10,745 bases of DNA from Saprospiraceae bacterium (GCA_014379065.1 JACMMM010000760.1:1-10745), one strand, 5' to 3'; counted from the stretch's first letter, positions 1 through 8,385 are shown. Made by a program: numbers and translations. Notes: a model not told the origin generated them from the letters alone.

Positions 1-39
1 AGATAAATCTCACACACTCAAACACTTAACAGTAGTGGG

Positions 40-112
40 TGACTCCGAGAGGACTCGAACCTCTAACCTCCTGATCCGTAGTCAGGGACTCTATCCATTA
101 AGCTACGGAGCC
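40..112 (-). tRNA. tRNA-Arg, anticodon ACG
   Basis: Read on the minus strand, this is a full 73-nt cloverleaf. The acceptor stem GGCTCCG/CGGAGTC has 7 pairs including one G-T. The D stem is GCTT/GAGT. The anticodon stem CCTGA/TCAGG closes the 7-nt loop CTACGGA, which carries ACG at positions 34-36. The T stem AGAGG/CCTCT closes TTCGAGT, and the discriminator base is A. The anticodon ACG (read as ICG after deamination of A34) decodes CGU, CGC and CGA arginine codons. The 3' CCA is not encoded, since CCC follows the discriminator, so it must be added after transcription. The gene is transcribed from its own upstream promoter and lies 62 bp beyond the stop codon of the subtilase gene. Confidence 0.96.
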
Positions 113-134
113 AATCCTGTTGGTTTTCGGGCGG

Positions 135-167
135 CAAAGGTAAAACTTGCCGAGCCAAATTACCAAA
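135..167 (-). promoter_or_regulatory. Bacteroidota-type promoter of the tRNA-Arg gene
   Basis: On the minus strand, 142-135 reads TACCTTTG, an exact match to the Bacteroidota -7 element TAnnTTTG. A TTTG at 167-164 supplies the -33 element, with a 21-nt spacer. The expected transcription start is about 5-8 nt below 135, leaving a leader of roughly 15-20 nt before the mature tRNA 5' end at 112. The -33 box begins only 8 bp after the subtilase stop codon, so no terminator separates the two genes. The elements are seen directly; their function is inferred from the known consensus. Confidence 0.8.
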
Positions 168-174
168 CCAGATT

Positions 175-1857
175 CTAAATTTTTGAGAATTTAATTGATT
201 TTATCGCGTTCCCCCTGCCAATGGTATAAACATATACCCCTTTGGGCAGGTATGTCGTGTCGAAATCAAAGTCATAATAGCTCTCAGAGAATTGTTGCGG
301 CGTCCATTGTTTTTCATACAACTGCTGGCCCAACATGTTGAATACCCGAAAGTTATAAGGCTGAAAATTCGGGGTTTGGTAATAGATACGCACCTTGTCT
401 CCGCCTTCGCGTACCTCAATTTTCCAGAATTCCAGCGGCCCTACCACCGCACCTTTGCAGATCTCCCGAACACCCGCCAGGGCTTTACCAAGGTTGAGGT
501 GGCCGCCAGTGGTGGTGATGCCTGCCAAGGTAGCATTGGGTTCGGTGTTGTTCAAAATCACATCTCTGACACGCCGGGTACAAGTGATGGGATCCGAAAT
601 AGCATCGCTCGTAAACGGCTCGCAACCAAGACTGTAAAGCAAGGCAACGCCTCCTGTGACGTGTGGCGCAGCTGCCGAACAACCACCTATCGTGGTGTAA
701 TTGGGCTCTATAATGCCCTGCATATTAGTAGTACTACCGGTAGAGTAGGTGTCGCTCCCAGGGGCTCCCAAGTCAATAGAAATACTTCCATAGCCCGCGC
801 TCTGCTTAACGCCAGACTTGGTGACGTTGGTGACCGCAATAAGGTACTCGCTGGGGCAAGTGGTGGGCATGTCGCCATCCGCATCCACATTCACGTTTCC
901 GTTAGCGGTCGCAGCCACGTTTAATACACCCACTTTGCCAAGTGAATCGTAAATGGCGCACCAGATCGGGTGATCCACCGCCCTTTCAAAATCAAATCCA
1001 AAAGAAGCATTTGTAGCCACTACAAAAGCGCCTTTTGCGCCATTGGTTTGGTTATAAATACGGCGCATATTCCCTGCATATTCATAGCCTTGTATGATAT
1101 CGCTCTCGAAATCCATGCCGGCAATATTCATCAATTTTACATTCCAGTTCACGCCCGTCACCCCTAAGTCGTTATTGCCCTTGGCCCCGACAATACCGCA
1201 CACGGACGTGCCATGGGATCCTTTTGTGCCAAGGTCGTCTGCACCAGTTTGAGGATTCCAACCGCCAAAATCGTCTATAAAACCATTGTCATCGTCATCA
1301 ATGTCATTGTTGGGGATTTCTTGCCAGTTCCAAAACCGGTTGGGGGCGAGGTCGGGGTGCGTCAGGAGAGCGCCTTTTTCAAGCACGGCTACCACGATGG
1401 TGTCGCCATTGGGAGTCAGGCCGCCCGTGGAGGTTTCCCAAACCTCGGGAGCATTGATGAAAGTCATATCGCCTTGCCGCCAATATTCAGTATCGTTGGG
1501 TTCAAGCGATCTTTCTTGCATTTTGTGGTTCCATTGGGCGGAATGGATGCTCGGGGCTCGGCGGACAATATCGAGCATTTGTTCGCTGCTTTCTTGGCTT
1601 CCCTCCATATAAAGGAGGAAAATGTTCCAAGTTTTTGCCAAGTTTTTTTTCAAGGAGAATGTCCCGTTTCCATTGCGGTTGAGCTCGGCAAGCGCTGTTT
1701 GGAGGCTTGAGCCTGGTTCCAGCTGGATGATGATTTCACCGGGACGGCGTTCAGGTTTGCTGCTTTGAGCCAGGACGGCATTTGCTAAAAAGAGAAGGAG
1801 GAGAGCAAAACCCGCCTTCGCTAAAGCTATGGCGGGTAAACAGGTAGCGTTTTTCAT
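175..1857 (-). CDS. Secreted subtilisin-family (S8) protein with T9SS sorting domain; catalytic Asp replaced by Glu
   Basis: This 560-residue protein starts at ATG 1857. It begins with a signal peptide at residues 1-30 (hydrophobic core 15-29, ending in VLA before Gln31). An inhibitor-I9-like propeptide follows at about 38-115, then a subtilase domain at about 135-465. The catalytic His is in GSHGTS (His215). The nucleophile is in GGCSAAAPHV (Ser394), where GTSMAAPH is usual. The oxyanion Asn is probably Asn321 or Asn319. An Asp-rich loop at 185-196 looks like the calcium loop of bacterial subtilases. The first motif reads VVAVLEKG, so Glu160 stands where DTG/DSG normally supplies Asp. The C-terminal 85 residues (about 475-560) resemble a type A T9SS sorting domain (VFNMLGQ, LPKGVYVYTI, KSIKFSKI) but lack the usual PNP opening. 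The product should cross the inner membrane by Sec and the outer membrane by T9SS. It may be a protease with altered geometry or an inactive homologue. No Shine-Dalgarno is seen, which is normal for this phylum. Confidence 0.93.
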   Translation of the reverse strand: MKNATCLPAIALAKAGFALLLLFLANAVLAQSSKPERRPGEIIIQLEPGSSLQTALAELNRNGNGTFSLKKNLAKTWNIFLLYMEGSQESSEQMLDIVRRAPSIHSAQWNHKMQERSLEPNDTEYWRQGDMTFINAPEVWETSTGGLTPNGDTIVVAVLEKGALLTHPDLAPNRFWNWQEIPNNDIDDDDNGFIDDFGGWNPQTGADDLGTKGSHGTSVCGIVGAKGNNDLGVTGVNWNVKLMNIAGMDFESDIIQGYEYAGNMRRIYNQTNGAKGAFVVATNASFGFDFERAVDHPIWCAIYDSLGKVGVLNVAATANGNVNVDADGDMPTTCPSEYLIAVTNVTKSGVKQSAGYGSISIDLGAPGSDTYSTGSTTNMQGIIEPNYTTIGGCSAAAPHVTGGVALLYSLGCEPFTSDAISDPITCTRRVRDVILNNTEPNATLAGITTTGGHLNLGKALAGVREICKGAVVGPLEFWKIEVREGGDKVRIYYQTPNFQPYNFRVFNMLGQQLYEKQWTPQQFSESYYDFDFDTTYLPKGVYVYTIGRGNAIKSIKFSKI

Positions 1858-2000
1858 GTGCAGATATTTGTTTGAATGATAGGGGATGAAGCCAAATCAT
1901 CAATTTTGGTTGCCCAAAGAAAGGCTATTTGCATTAAACGCTTAGATAAAGTAGGGGATTTTTATTCTGCTATTTTTGTCCAATTTCCACCTTTAAAGGA

Positions 2001-3149
2001 CTACTCTTTGGAACTTGAGCCAATAAACAAGCCCTCTGTGGTGCCATTTAAGCGCTTGACCATTCCTCCCTCAATCAGCAGGTTTGCTCCCTGTTCTACC
2101 GTAATAGTGCCGTCATTGGGTATTAAAATCTCACTGGAAATCGTAAGGGTCGCTCCTGTTTTGACGATGATATTGGCGTAAAGGCGTCTGTTTCCCGTCC
2201 AGGTTTCTTCACCCGTAATGACCCAGTCAGCGCTTGGGCTACCGTATATGACATCCTCCTGCACAAATTGCCATAAAGAAGGATAAAGCCCGAACGATTC
2301 GTGGATTTTGGCAATTTCGGTAGTGGTCATATAGTCACGCACTCCTCCAAATCTGGTGCGCATCAAGGCATGGATGTGCTTGTCATCGGTATGGCTCAAT
2401 CCCATGAGATGGCCCAATTCGTGGGCAATGCTTTTTGCTGACTCATATTCCATCGTCCAGTCAGGTTCGTGTAGCACCTGCCGTTTCCACCAAAGTTTTA
2501 GCCACACATTGGCTATGTGGCAGCGCATGGAATGGTACTGCCCATAAGGATACACCTTGACCCGCAGGGTGGGAATTTCGCTGGCAGCATGTTGTTTGAA
2601 GAATACGAGGTTGTCGTAGTCAGTAGTGGCTGCCGACACGACCATTTGTTCATAAAGTTGTCCGTCTGTCGTAAAGTACAGGTTGATGGCTTTGGGCAAG
2701 GTGTCGTTGCGATAAATCTCCTGGTCTAGTGAATCTAAATACCAGCCCGACAGATATGGCACTCCAGCAAAGTTGTGGTCATTGCGGTTATTCCAGCCCC
2801 TTTCATCTTTAATAAATATGATATTGGGCACGATCTCTATTTTGGCATTGGACAAAAATGGCAAGTTTTTCCCTGGGTAATATTCCTCGTTCCTGTCCAC
2901 TAAGGTTGAAAAAACCTGATTGGTCACGTTAATCATGTTTTGAAGAAAGCTGCGGTCGGCAGCATTGTCTTGAAAATTGCCTGAACCGTCTTGCCGCTGA
3001 AGAATAATCAGATTGACATTGATTTTGAGCGGGTTATAACTTGGGTCTGGCAGGTATGGGGTGCGCTGCGCATAAAGCGCTACTGGAACAAGAAAGGCAA
3101 ACATCCACGCCATGGCTTGCAAGGGTTTGCCAAATTTGAGGTCTTTCAT
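2001..3149 (-). CDS. Exported matrixin-like zinc metalloprotease with a short beta-helix-like C-terminus
   Basis: This 382-residue protein starts at ATG 3149. Residues 1-28 form a signal peptide ending LYA before Gln28. The zinc site is HELGHLMGLSH: His243, His247 and His253 as ligands and Glu244 as general base. It is followed ten residues later by the Met-turn ALM (Met263). That short His-to-Met spacing fits matrixins (M10) better than pappalysins (M43), where the gap is much longer. After the catalytic domain, residues about 309-365 (IIVKTGATLTI, GTITVEQGANLLIEGG) look like the first rungs of a beta-helix, similar to residues about 850-890 of the giant protease encoded next to it. The protein ends there, with no T9SS tail. 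It may be periplasmic, exported by another route, or truncated at the 3' end. It lies 157 bp beyond the giant gene's stop and 143 bp before the subtilase start, so is probably a separate unit. A weak TAAGGTTG near -7 spacing (3176-3169) has no -33 partner. Confidence 0.9.
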   Translation of the reverse strand: MKDLKFGKPLQAMAWMFAFLVPVALYAQRTPYLPDPSYNPLKINVNLIILQRQDGSGNFQDNAADRSFLQNMINVTNQVFSTLVDRNEEYYPGKNLPFLSNAKIEIVPNIIFIKDERGWNNRNDHNFAGVPYLSGWYLDSLDQEIYRNDTLPKAINLYFTTDGQLYEQMVVSAATTDYDNLVFFKQHAASEIPTLRVKVYPYGQYHSMRCHIANVWLKLWWKRQVLHEPDWTMEYESAKSIAHELGHLMGLSHTDDKHIHALMRTRFGGVRDYMTTTEIAKIHESFGLYPSLWQFVQEDVIYGSPSADWVITGEETWTGNRRLYANIIVKTGATLTISSEILIPNDGTITVEQGANLLIEGGMVKRLNGTTEGLFIGSSSKE

Positions 3150-3240
3150 GCTATTTGAAAGTTATGATCAACCTTATAAAGTACTATCAAGATAAGGCTG
3201 AAAACATCGGTTATTTCTTTTTAGATTTCGCTCCTTCGTT

Positions 3241-3264
3241 GTTGTTGGCGAGGACGCCAACAAC
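3241..3264. repeat. Perfect 10-bp inverted repeat between the two metalloprotease genes
   Basis: GTTGTTGGCG (3241-3250) and CGCCAACAAC (3255-3264) are exact reverse complements around the 4-nt loop AGGA. The palindrome lies 43 bp beyond the giant gene's stop codon. It could act as a 3'-end stabiliser or a factor-assisted terminator for that gene. No T-run follows on either strand, so it is not a classical intrinsic terminator. On the minus strand the right arm carries an extra CAA unit beyond the stem (CAACAACAACG against CGTTGTTG), which looks like a slipped trinucleotide. It may belong to an extragenic palindrome family; see the similar element at 8413-8450. Confidence 0.75.
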
Positions 3265-3306
3265 GGTCCCAATAAAACGAATATTTCACACGAGGTCACT
3301 ACAGCG

Positions 3307-6300
3307 TTAATGCACAACCACCAATTTAACTACCTCAACCAACTCCTCGCCCACAAAAACATAGCAAAAGTACAAGCCTGAAGACAGGGCATGTGTTATT
3401 GTCTCACCATGCTGTACCCTGAATTCCTTCAAGTGTTTACCGTTCGGATTGGTAATTTTCAGCCGCATGTTCGAACCCATTGGCAAACCAGACACTTGTA
3501 GCGTAAACTGGTCGTAAGATGGATTGGGCGCCAGCGTGGCCTCGAAACGGGCTTGAGCAGTGGTAACGCTCAAGGTGTTTCCATCATTTTGGCACAAAAA
3601 TCCATCGTCAAAGTAGCTAGGCGCGACCAATCGGGCGTACAAGATCCGGGCTTGCAGCACGGCCTCGCCGCCGACTTTGGGGCATTGTGATGCCACCTCC
3701 AACAGGGCAATTTCTTGATCTGCATGGAGCACGAAAATGTCCAATGCGATACTTTCCAAATAGATTTCGTTGACTGTTTTTCGGTTGGCCACCAGTAGGC
3801 CAGAAGCGATCAGGTTTTTATTCAATGCAAGAATATCTGGCACCTTTCCTTGTTGCGCTGATTTCACGCCTTTTTTTAGGCTTTCTATGTGGTTGATTTC
3901 GGCCACCAGTTCGTCTGCTGATGCTATTTTCACAGTCATTCGTGCTTGGGTGGCTGCGTCTGTCGTCCACATTTCGGCAATTTGCTGGTCTATTTCGTAA
4001 AGCGTGCCAATAACCTCGCCCGCTTCAGCAGCATAAAATCTATCAATCACCTCGTTTTCTCCTAAGAGACCCCTGTTTTCTTTCAGTTTCGCGTAAAGGC
4101 TGCGGCTACTCTCGAATTGCAACATTGCTTCGCAGGGCCTTGACCCAAAACCGTAGGAAGCCGTCAGTTTTTCACTTTTGGTAAAACCTTGCGGTGGATA
4201 TTCGGGATCAGGGGCCTGCAGCAAGGGGCATTCAATTAAGTCAGAAGCGCAACCACCCGATAATTGACCAGTCAAATTTGAGGTAAACCATTGGCCCGGA
4301 GCGGCTTGAGAGGCGGGCGCTGTTGGCCAAAGTGGGAGCACTACGGGCAATTCCACTTTGAACGCCGAGTTTTCAACTTCCAGCTGCGCGCCGAGATGTT
4401 GCGCCGAGTAGGCTGAGTAGCTGCCGTTCCATTGGTTTCCGGCAAGTATCTGGTCATCTATGTAGCCATAAGGGATACACAAGCCTATTCTATGGCTGCC
4501 AATATCAGCATGTCTAAGTTTTGTGCCGGAACAAACACCCGTGGCTGAAAATCCGTAAGCAGTACCATTTGTTTTATTGCAACAAAACACGTTGTTTTTT
4601 GACGAAAACAAGGAGAACCCTTGCAAATTGGCTTTGGGGTTGTCTCCCAAAACCGTGTTTCGGTAAAAGTAATTGTTGTTGGAAAGCAAGGTCAAAACAC
4701 CATCCAAAATCATCCCGCCGGGAGGCGAACTTGCATTATGATAGGTGATTTCGTTCTCTTGCACCGTCCAGTTTCCGGCCAAGCCAAGGCTGATCCCCAC
4801 GCCATAGCTCGAGATGTGTATTTTGTTGTTCCAAATTTTAGCATTCTTAACTTTGAGATTTGCCCCTGCGCCAATCCCAATCGCTGTTTTGTTTAGTATG
4901 ACAATAGCAGAAGGTATCAGCTCTATTGGGTCGTTATCGCCTACTTCCACTTTTGTGGCTTGCTCGGCTTCCGTAATATTGACCCCCATGCCACGGAAAT
5001 AAATATCGTTGTCAAGAATGACAATACTCTGGTGAGCAGGAGCGTGAATGTCTAAGCCAATGTCTGCATCGTCAACCAAGTTGTTCAAAAAATTTACAGA
5101 TGACCCAATGGCAAATACCCCCCTTGAGGCCTCAATGATTTTGCTGTGCATCAGCTCCATTTGGTTGCAGTTTCTAGCAAATACTCCAACCCTTTGGGTA
5201 TTGTAAATGCTAGGGGTTTGGGCTATGTTTAAGTCGCCTTGTAAGTGCTGAATAGTAGCATAATACACAAACAGGGCGGCTTTGTCGGCAATAATTCCAT
5301 TGCGCAAGCTGTCAAAAAGGTTGTCAGAATTGGCATTTCCATTTGCACCTACGAAGAATGGAGCATTCCGCACAAAAAGGCCGGCAAAAGGGTATTGGGC
5401 ATCCCAGTTTTTAAGGTCGTGGCTAAATGGAGACAACAGCCCACTCGTTGCCTTAAACTTGTTTTTTGAAAATCCTAAAGGCTGATTCACCGCAGCAAAA
5501 ACATCGTTGTTCACCCTGACGCCCACGTGATTGCGGTCGAACTCGTTCCAATTGCAGGAAAATGTACTGGTGGCAGCGGCTTTGCTTTTGATATCTACCG
5601 CAAATTCCGCATCTTGGATAATGTTGCTGTCTAGCCTCAAACGCCCACCTGGCTGCACTTCGATGCTTCGCCACATATTCTTACAACCGTGTATGCCTTG
5701 TGCTGTGCCGGTGCCGCCGTTGATAAATCCGAGGGTCAGCTGCGCGCCAGAAGTCACTATGATTTTAGCGCCCGGCTGCATACGAATCTCCCCGCCAATA
5801 ATGGCAAGGTCGTAGTTCTTGTCTATGACCAAATTGCCTTTTATGGCAAGACAGGTATTGAATAAGGTATTGGGCGAGAAGGAACTGTTAAGCGTGTGCT
5901 GAGGAATTTGTGTGGCGAAAATAGGGGTCAAGCTGACATTTGGGTCGTTTGGGTTGGTGGAAGGATCGCCTGCGTCTATGTTGAGTTCGTGCAAGCCCGT
6001 GCAGGGGCAGGTAAATGCGGACGAGGGGTTTTTGATGGGCGTTATCTCGCTTGTCACACTCGCTTTTTTCCAACAGGCAATGGGCGAGCCTGTGGCATTC
6101 AGCGTCACGGCCAATACCTGACCAATGAGCGCAACATTATTATCTATTTGCGCTGTCAGGTACAAGTGCTTGCAGACGCCGGGTAGCAGCCAAGCTGCTG
6201 GTTCCGTGATGCTAAGCGTTGGAAATTCTGTTGAAGGCACAAACGTCAGTCCAAGCGGCAAAACTGCCTCAAAATCAATCTCATGCGTTTCATCGCTGCT

Positions 6301-8385
6301 CGTGTTGCACACCGTGTAATCTATCGTGACCGCCTCGCTCAGGTAATAGGTACTTGGAACAACTAAGGCGGTGATGGTGTACCGGCTGCTAAAATTTCGG
6401 GTGAGTAGTACTTCAATGTTGTCATAGTAGGAACTAAGGCTGGTGTTGAGGTTAGGAAAATAATCAACGTCAGAACTAAGCAACAGATAATTCCAGACTG
6501 AACCCGAGGTGTTTGTGATGGGCTGCGTCTGATGCGGAACAAATGGAGGGTTGTCTGTCACTTTTGAAAGAAATGGCACAAAAAATGGCCCTCCTGTAAT
6601 ACCAGGGTTTGAATAAATTATCTCAAAAGGCACTGGCGGCTCACTTGTAAACTCAATTCTAGCCCTTGGGTTGTTGGGAAAACAAGTTTTCACGGAGGCC
6701 AAAAAACGCACTTCCACCCCATCATTGGGAAGTATGCGCTCACAAAGCGGAAAGGCAACGGCCTCCCCGTTTTGATTGAAGGGAGGGGGGAAATTAGCCG
6801 TCCCTAAATACAGCATCTTGTTGCCACTGGGGACTGGGATTGTGACAATTCCACCTGCGCAAGCACCCAAGATTCCGCTATTGATCAATAAATCGGGGGA
6901 GTTGACCTGATTAAGCCCGTTAACGTGAAACATGCACGGATCCTCATTGGGGCTTTCACACTGACATAGCAACAGCCTCATATCCGCATTTCCTACAAAC
7001 GATTCCATATCGCCCAAACAGTTTATGTCGCAACCTTGCAATTGGTCACAGCAAACACTCCCACTCGGGTCTGTCACCAAAAATGTTACGGTGGCTTCAT
7101 CACATTGCCCATCGCAACCCATGATGATGTAGCAAAAATGATAGATACCGGGCAGCAACCCAAGGGTTTTGATAGCAATAGTCAGGCCATTGATTTGGTA
7201 GGCGGTATTGGGCACATTGCCGCATGACATGTCATAGGAGAACATTCCGTTTGAAGGGAAAAGATCGTTTGCTGTCAAGCCATCTTGGTTGAATGTCAAT
7301 ACTTTACCCGATTCCACAGTTGAAATCTCCTCCTTTTCTGCCTGCAAACTGCAAGCGGCAGTTCCGCAGTTCGCCACCGAATAACCAAGGGCGCAGAGGA
7401 TAGCCCGTTCGTCGCTTGCCGGGCTGCGTCGTTTTTCGCCGGACAAGAGAAAGGGGTTCATCACATGAAGCCCTGCATTGCAAGCATCTGGCACATGGCT
7501 CAGGGTATTGGTGGTGTTTTGACCAGCGATGGAGTTTATTTCGGCGATGTTCAGCCCCGCTGAACGGAAAAACAAGCCGCTCGCGCACAAATGTTCTATA
7601 TCATCGGGCATGATGAAATGTTCGTTGTCGAATTCCTTTTGGTCGCAACATTCCGTTGCACCAGATATACTTCGGAGAAGAAATTTGTCCTGAATTTCTG
7701 AATACAAATAGCTGTCCCAACGAGCATAAATGTTGCCAATATTAGAGCCGCCGATAAGCAATCCACTGGTATCTGCCATGGTGGTGATATTAGAAGCAAA
7801 ACCCATCAAATGAAACGCTTCGTGCAATGCCACTGAATAAAGGTCGAATGTGCCTGCCGGCACACTATCCGTACTTGGGTCATTGGGGTCATAAGCGTGC
7901 CATTCAAGATTTGAATTGAGCCGAATATAGCCTTCTCCAAGCGCTCCTTGAGCGATGCCATGAAGCGCTCCCAAAATTGCGCTATTGGCTATGCCACAAT
8001 CAAGCGTAGAGAATACAGGAGACGCAGTCCCCGCAATTTCATGGTCTAACCCTCCTGTTTGGGGGTCAATGAACGCCTCTTTTACGATGTATATACTTAC
8101 AGAAGCATTGGGGGTCTGTGCCAAGACAAGCGTGGAAATGTAATTGAAAACTGCACAGAGCGTAATTTCTTCTTGCGGCGTAAAAGGCCCTTCCAAGCTG
8201 AGCTGGAAGCAACCGCTGTTTGCGCAGCTTGATTGTTCTGATTGGGCGCGGTAGGCTATAGTTTTTTCTTTTTCATAGAAGCCGCAGCGAACCGCTTGCC
8301 CAGTTGTCAAGTTTAGATTGGTGAATAAAAGGAGGCTAGTCAAGCATACAATTTTAGTGAATACTTCAAATTTAGAGCAGTACAT
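3307..8385 (-). CDS. Giant multidomain secreted metalloprotease with beta-helix and T9SS sorting domain
   Basis: I chose ATG 8385 (1692 residues). It directly precedes a signal peptide at residues 1-31 (core IVCLTSLLLF, ending TTGQA), while the frame up to ATG 8511 encodes no convincing export signal and covers a hairpin. The metalloprotease domain spans about 32-338. It carries HEAFH (His188, Glu189, His192) and GFAS. A likely third zinc ligand is His297 in LSH, followed by Met309 (VMNP) and ALGY at about 332-335. Next come an Ig/cadherin-like region (345-438), a cluster of seven Cys (445-484), and unassigned beta-rich sequence. A DUF11-like beta-sandwich occupies about 668-780. A long right-handed beta-helix (about 848-1318) has many Asn-rich rungs, and a helical segment follows (about 1418-1598). 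The T9SS type A tail runs 1613-1692 (LAPNPS, SGLYFCYV). The likely role is a surface-attached or released protease or adhesin; its substrate is unknown. No repeats at DNA level and no frameshift were noticed. Confidence 0.9.
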   Translation of the reverse strand: MYCSKFEVFTKIVCLTSLLLFTNLNLTTGQAVRCGFYEKEKTIAYRAQSEQSSCANSGCFQLSLEGPFTPQEEITLCAVFNYISTLVLAQTPNASVSIYIVKEAFIDPQTGGLDHEIAGTASPVFSTLDCGIANSAILGALHGIAQGALGEGYIRLNSNLEWHAYDPNDPSTDSVPAGTFDLYSVALHEAFHLMGFASNITTMADTSGLLIGGSNIGNIYARWDSYLYSEIQDKFLLRSISGATECCDQKEFDNEHFIMPDDIEHLCASGLFFRSAGLNIAEINSIAGQNTTNTLSHVPDACNAGLHVMNPFLLSGEKRRSPASDERAILCALGYSVANCGTAACSLQAEKEEISTVESGKVLTFNQDGLTANDLFPSNGMFSYDMSCGNVPNTAYQINGLTIAIKTLGLLPGIYHFCYIIMGCDGQCDEATVTFLVTDPSGSVCCDQLQGCDINCLGDMESFVGNADMRLLLCQCESPNEDPCMFHVNGLNQVNSPDLLINSGILGACAGGIVTIPVPSGNKMLYLGTANFPPPFNQNGEAVAFPLCERILPNDGVEVRFLASVKTCFPNNPRARIEFTSEPPVPFEIIYSNPGITGGPFFVPFLSKVTDNPPFVPHQTQPITNTSGSVWNYLLLSSDVDYFPNLNTSLSSYYDNIEVLLTRNFSSRYTITALVVPSTYYLSEAVTIDYTVCNTSSDETHEIDFEAVLPLGLTFVPSTEFPTLSITEPAAWLLPGVCKHLYLTAQIDNNVALIGQVLAVTLNATGSPIACWKKASVTSEITPIKNPSSAFTCPCTGLHELNIDAGDPSTNPNDPNVSLTPIFATQIPQHTLNSSFSPNTLFNTCLAIKGNLVIDKNYDLAIIGGEIRMQPGAKIIVTSGAQLTLGFINGGTGTAQGIHGCKNMWRSIEVQPGGRLRLDSNIIQDAEFAVDIKSKAAATSTFSCNWNEFDRNHVGVRVNNDVFAAVNQPLGFSKNKFKATSGLLSPFSHDLKNWDAQYPFAGLFVRNAPFFVGANGNANSDNLFDSLRNGIIADKAALFVYYATIQHLQGDLNIAQTPSIYNTQRVGVFARNCNQMELMHSKIIEASRGVFAIGSSVNFLNNLVDDADIGLDIHAPAHQSIVILDNDIYFRGMGVNITEAEQATKVEVGDNDPIELIPSAIVILNKTAIGIGAGANLKVKNAKIWNNKIHISSYGVGISLGLAGNWTVQENEITYHNASSPPGGMILDGVLTLLSNNNYFYRNTVLGDNPKANLQGFSLFSSKNNVFCCNKTNGTAYGFSATGVCSGTKLRHADIGSHRIGLCIPYGYIDDQILAGNQWNGSYSAYSAQHLGAQLEVENSAFKVELPVVLPLWPTAPASQAAPGQWFTSNLTGQLSGGCASDLIECPLLQAPDPEYPPQGFTKSEKLTASYGFGSRPCEAMLQFESSRSLYAKLKENRGLLGENEVIDRFYAAEAGEVIGTLYEIDQQIAEMWTTDAATQARMTVKIASADELVAEINHIESLKKGVKSAQQGKVPDILALNKNLIASGLLVANRKTVNEIYLESIALDIFVLHADQEIALLEVASQCPKVGGEAVLQARILYARLVAPSYFDDGFLCQNDGNTLSVTTAQARFEATLAPNPSYDQFTLQVSGLPMGSNMRLKITNPNGKHLKEFRVQHGETITHALSSGLYFCYVFVGEELVEVVKLVVVH

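Noticed and set aside
292..924. 210-residue plus-strand open frame opposite the subtilase gene
   Set aside because: It is the antisense shadow of a clear S8 protein, with no recognisable domain, no signal and no promoter.
1213..1710. 165-residue plus-strand open frame opposite the subtilase N-terminal half
   Set aside because: It is antisense to the propeptide and catalytic domain; the minus frame has motifs and a signal peptide and this one has none.
1876..2181. 101-residue plus-strand open frame across the intergenic gap and the metalloprotease 3' end
   Set aside because: It overlaps the supported minus-strand gene in antisense and has no recognised motif or promoter.
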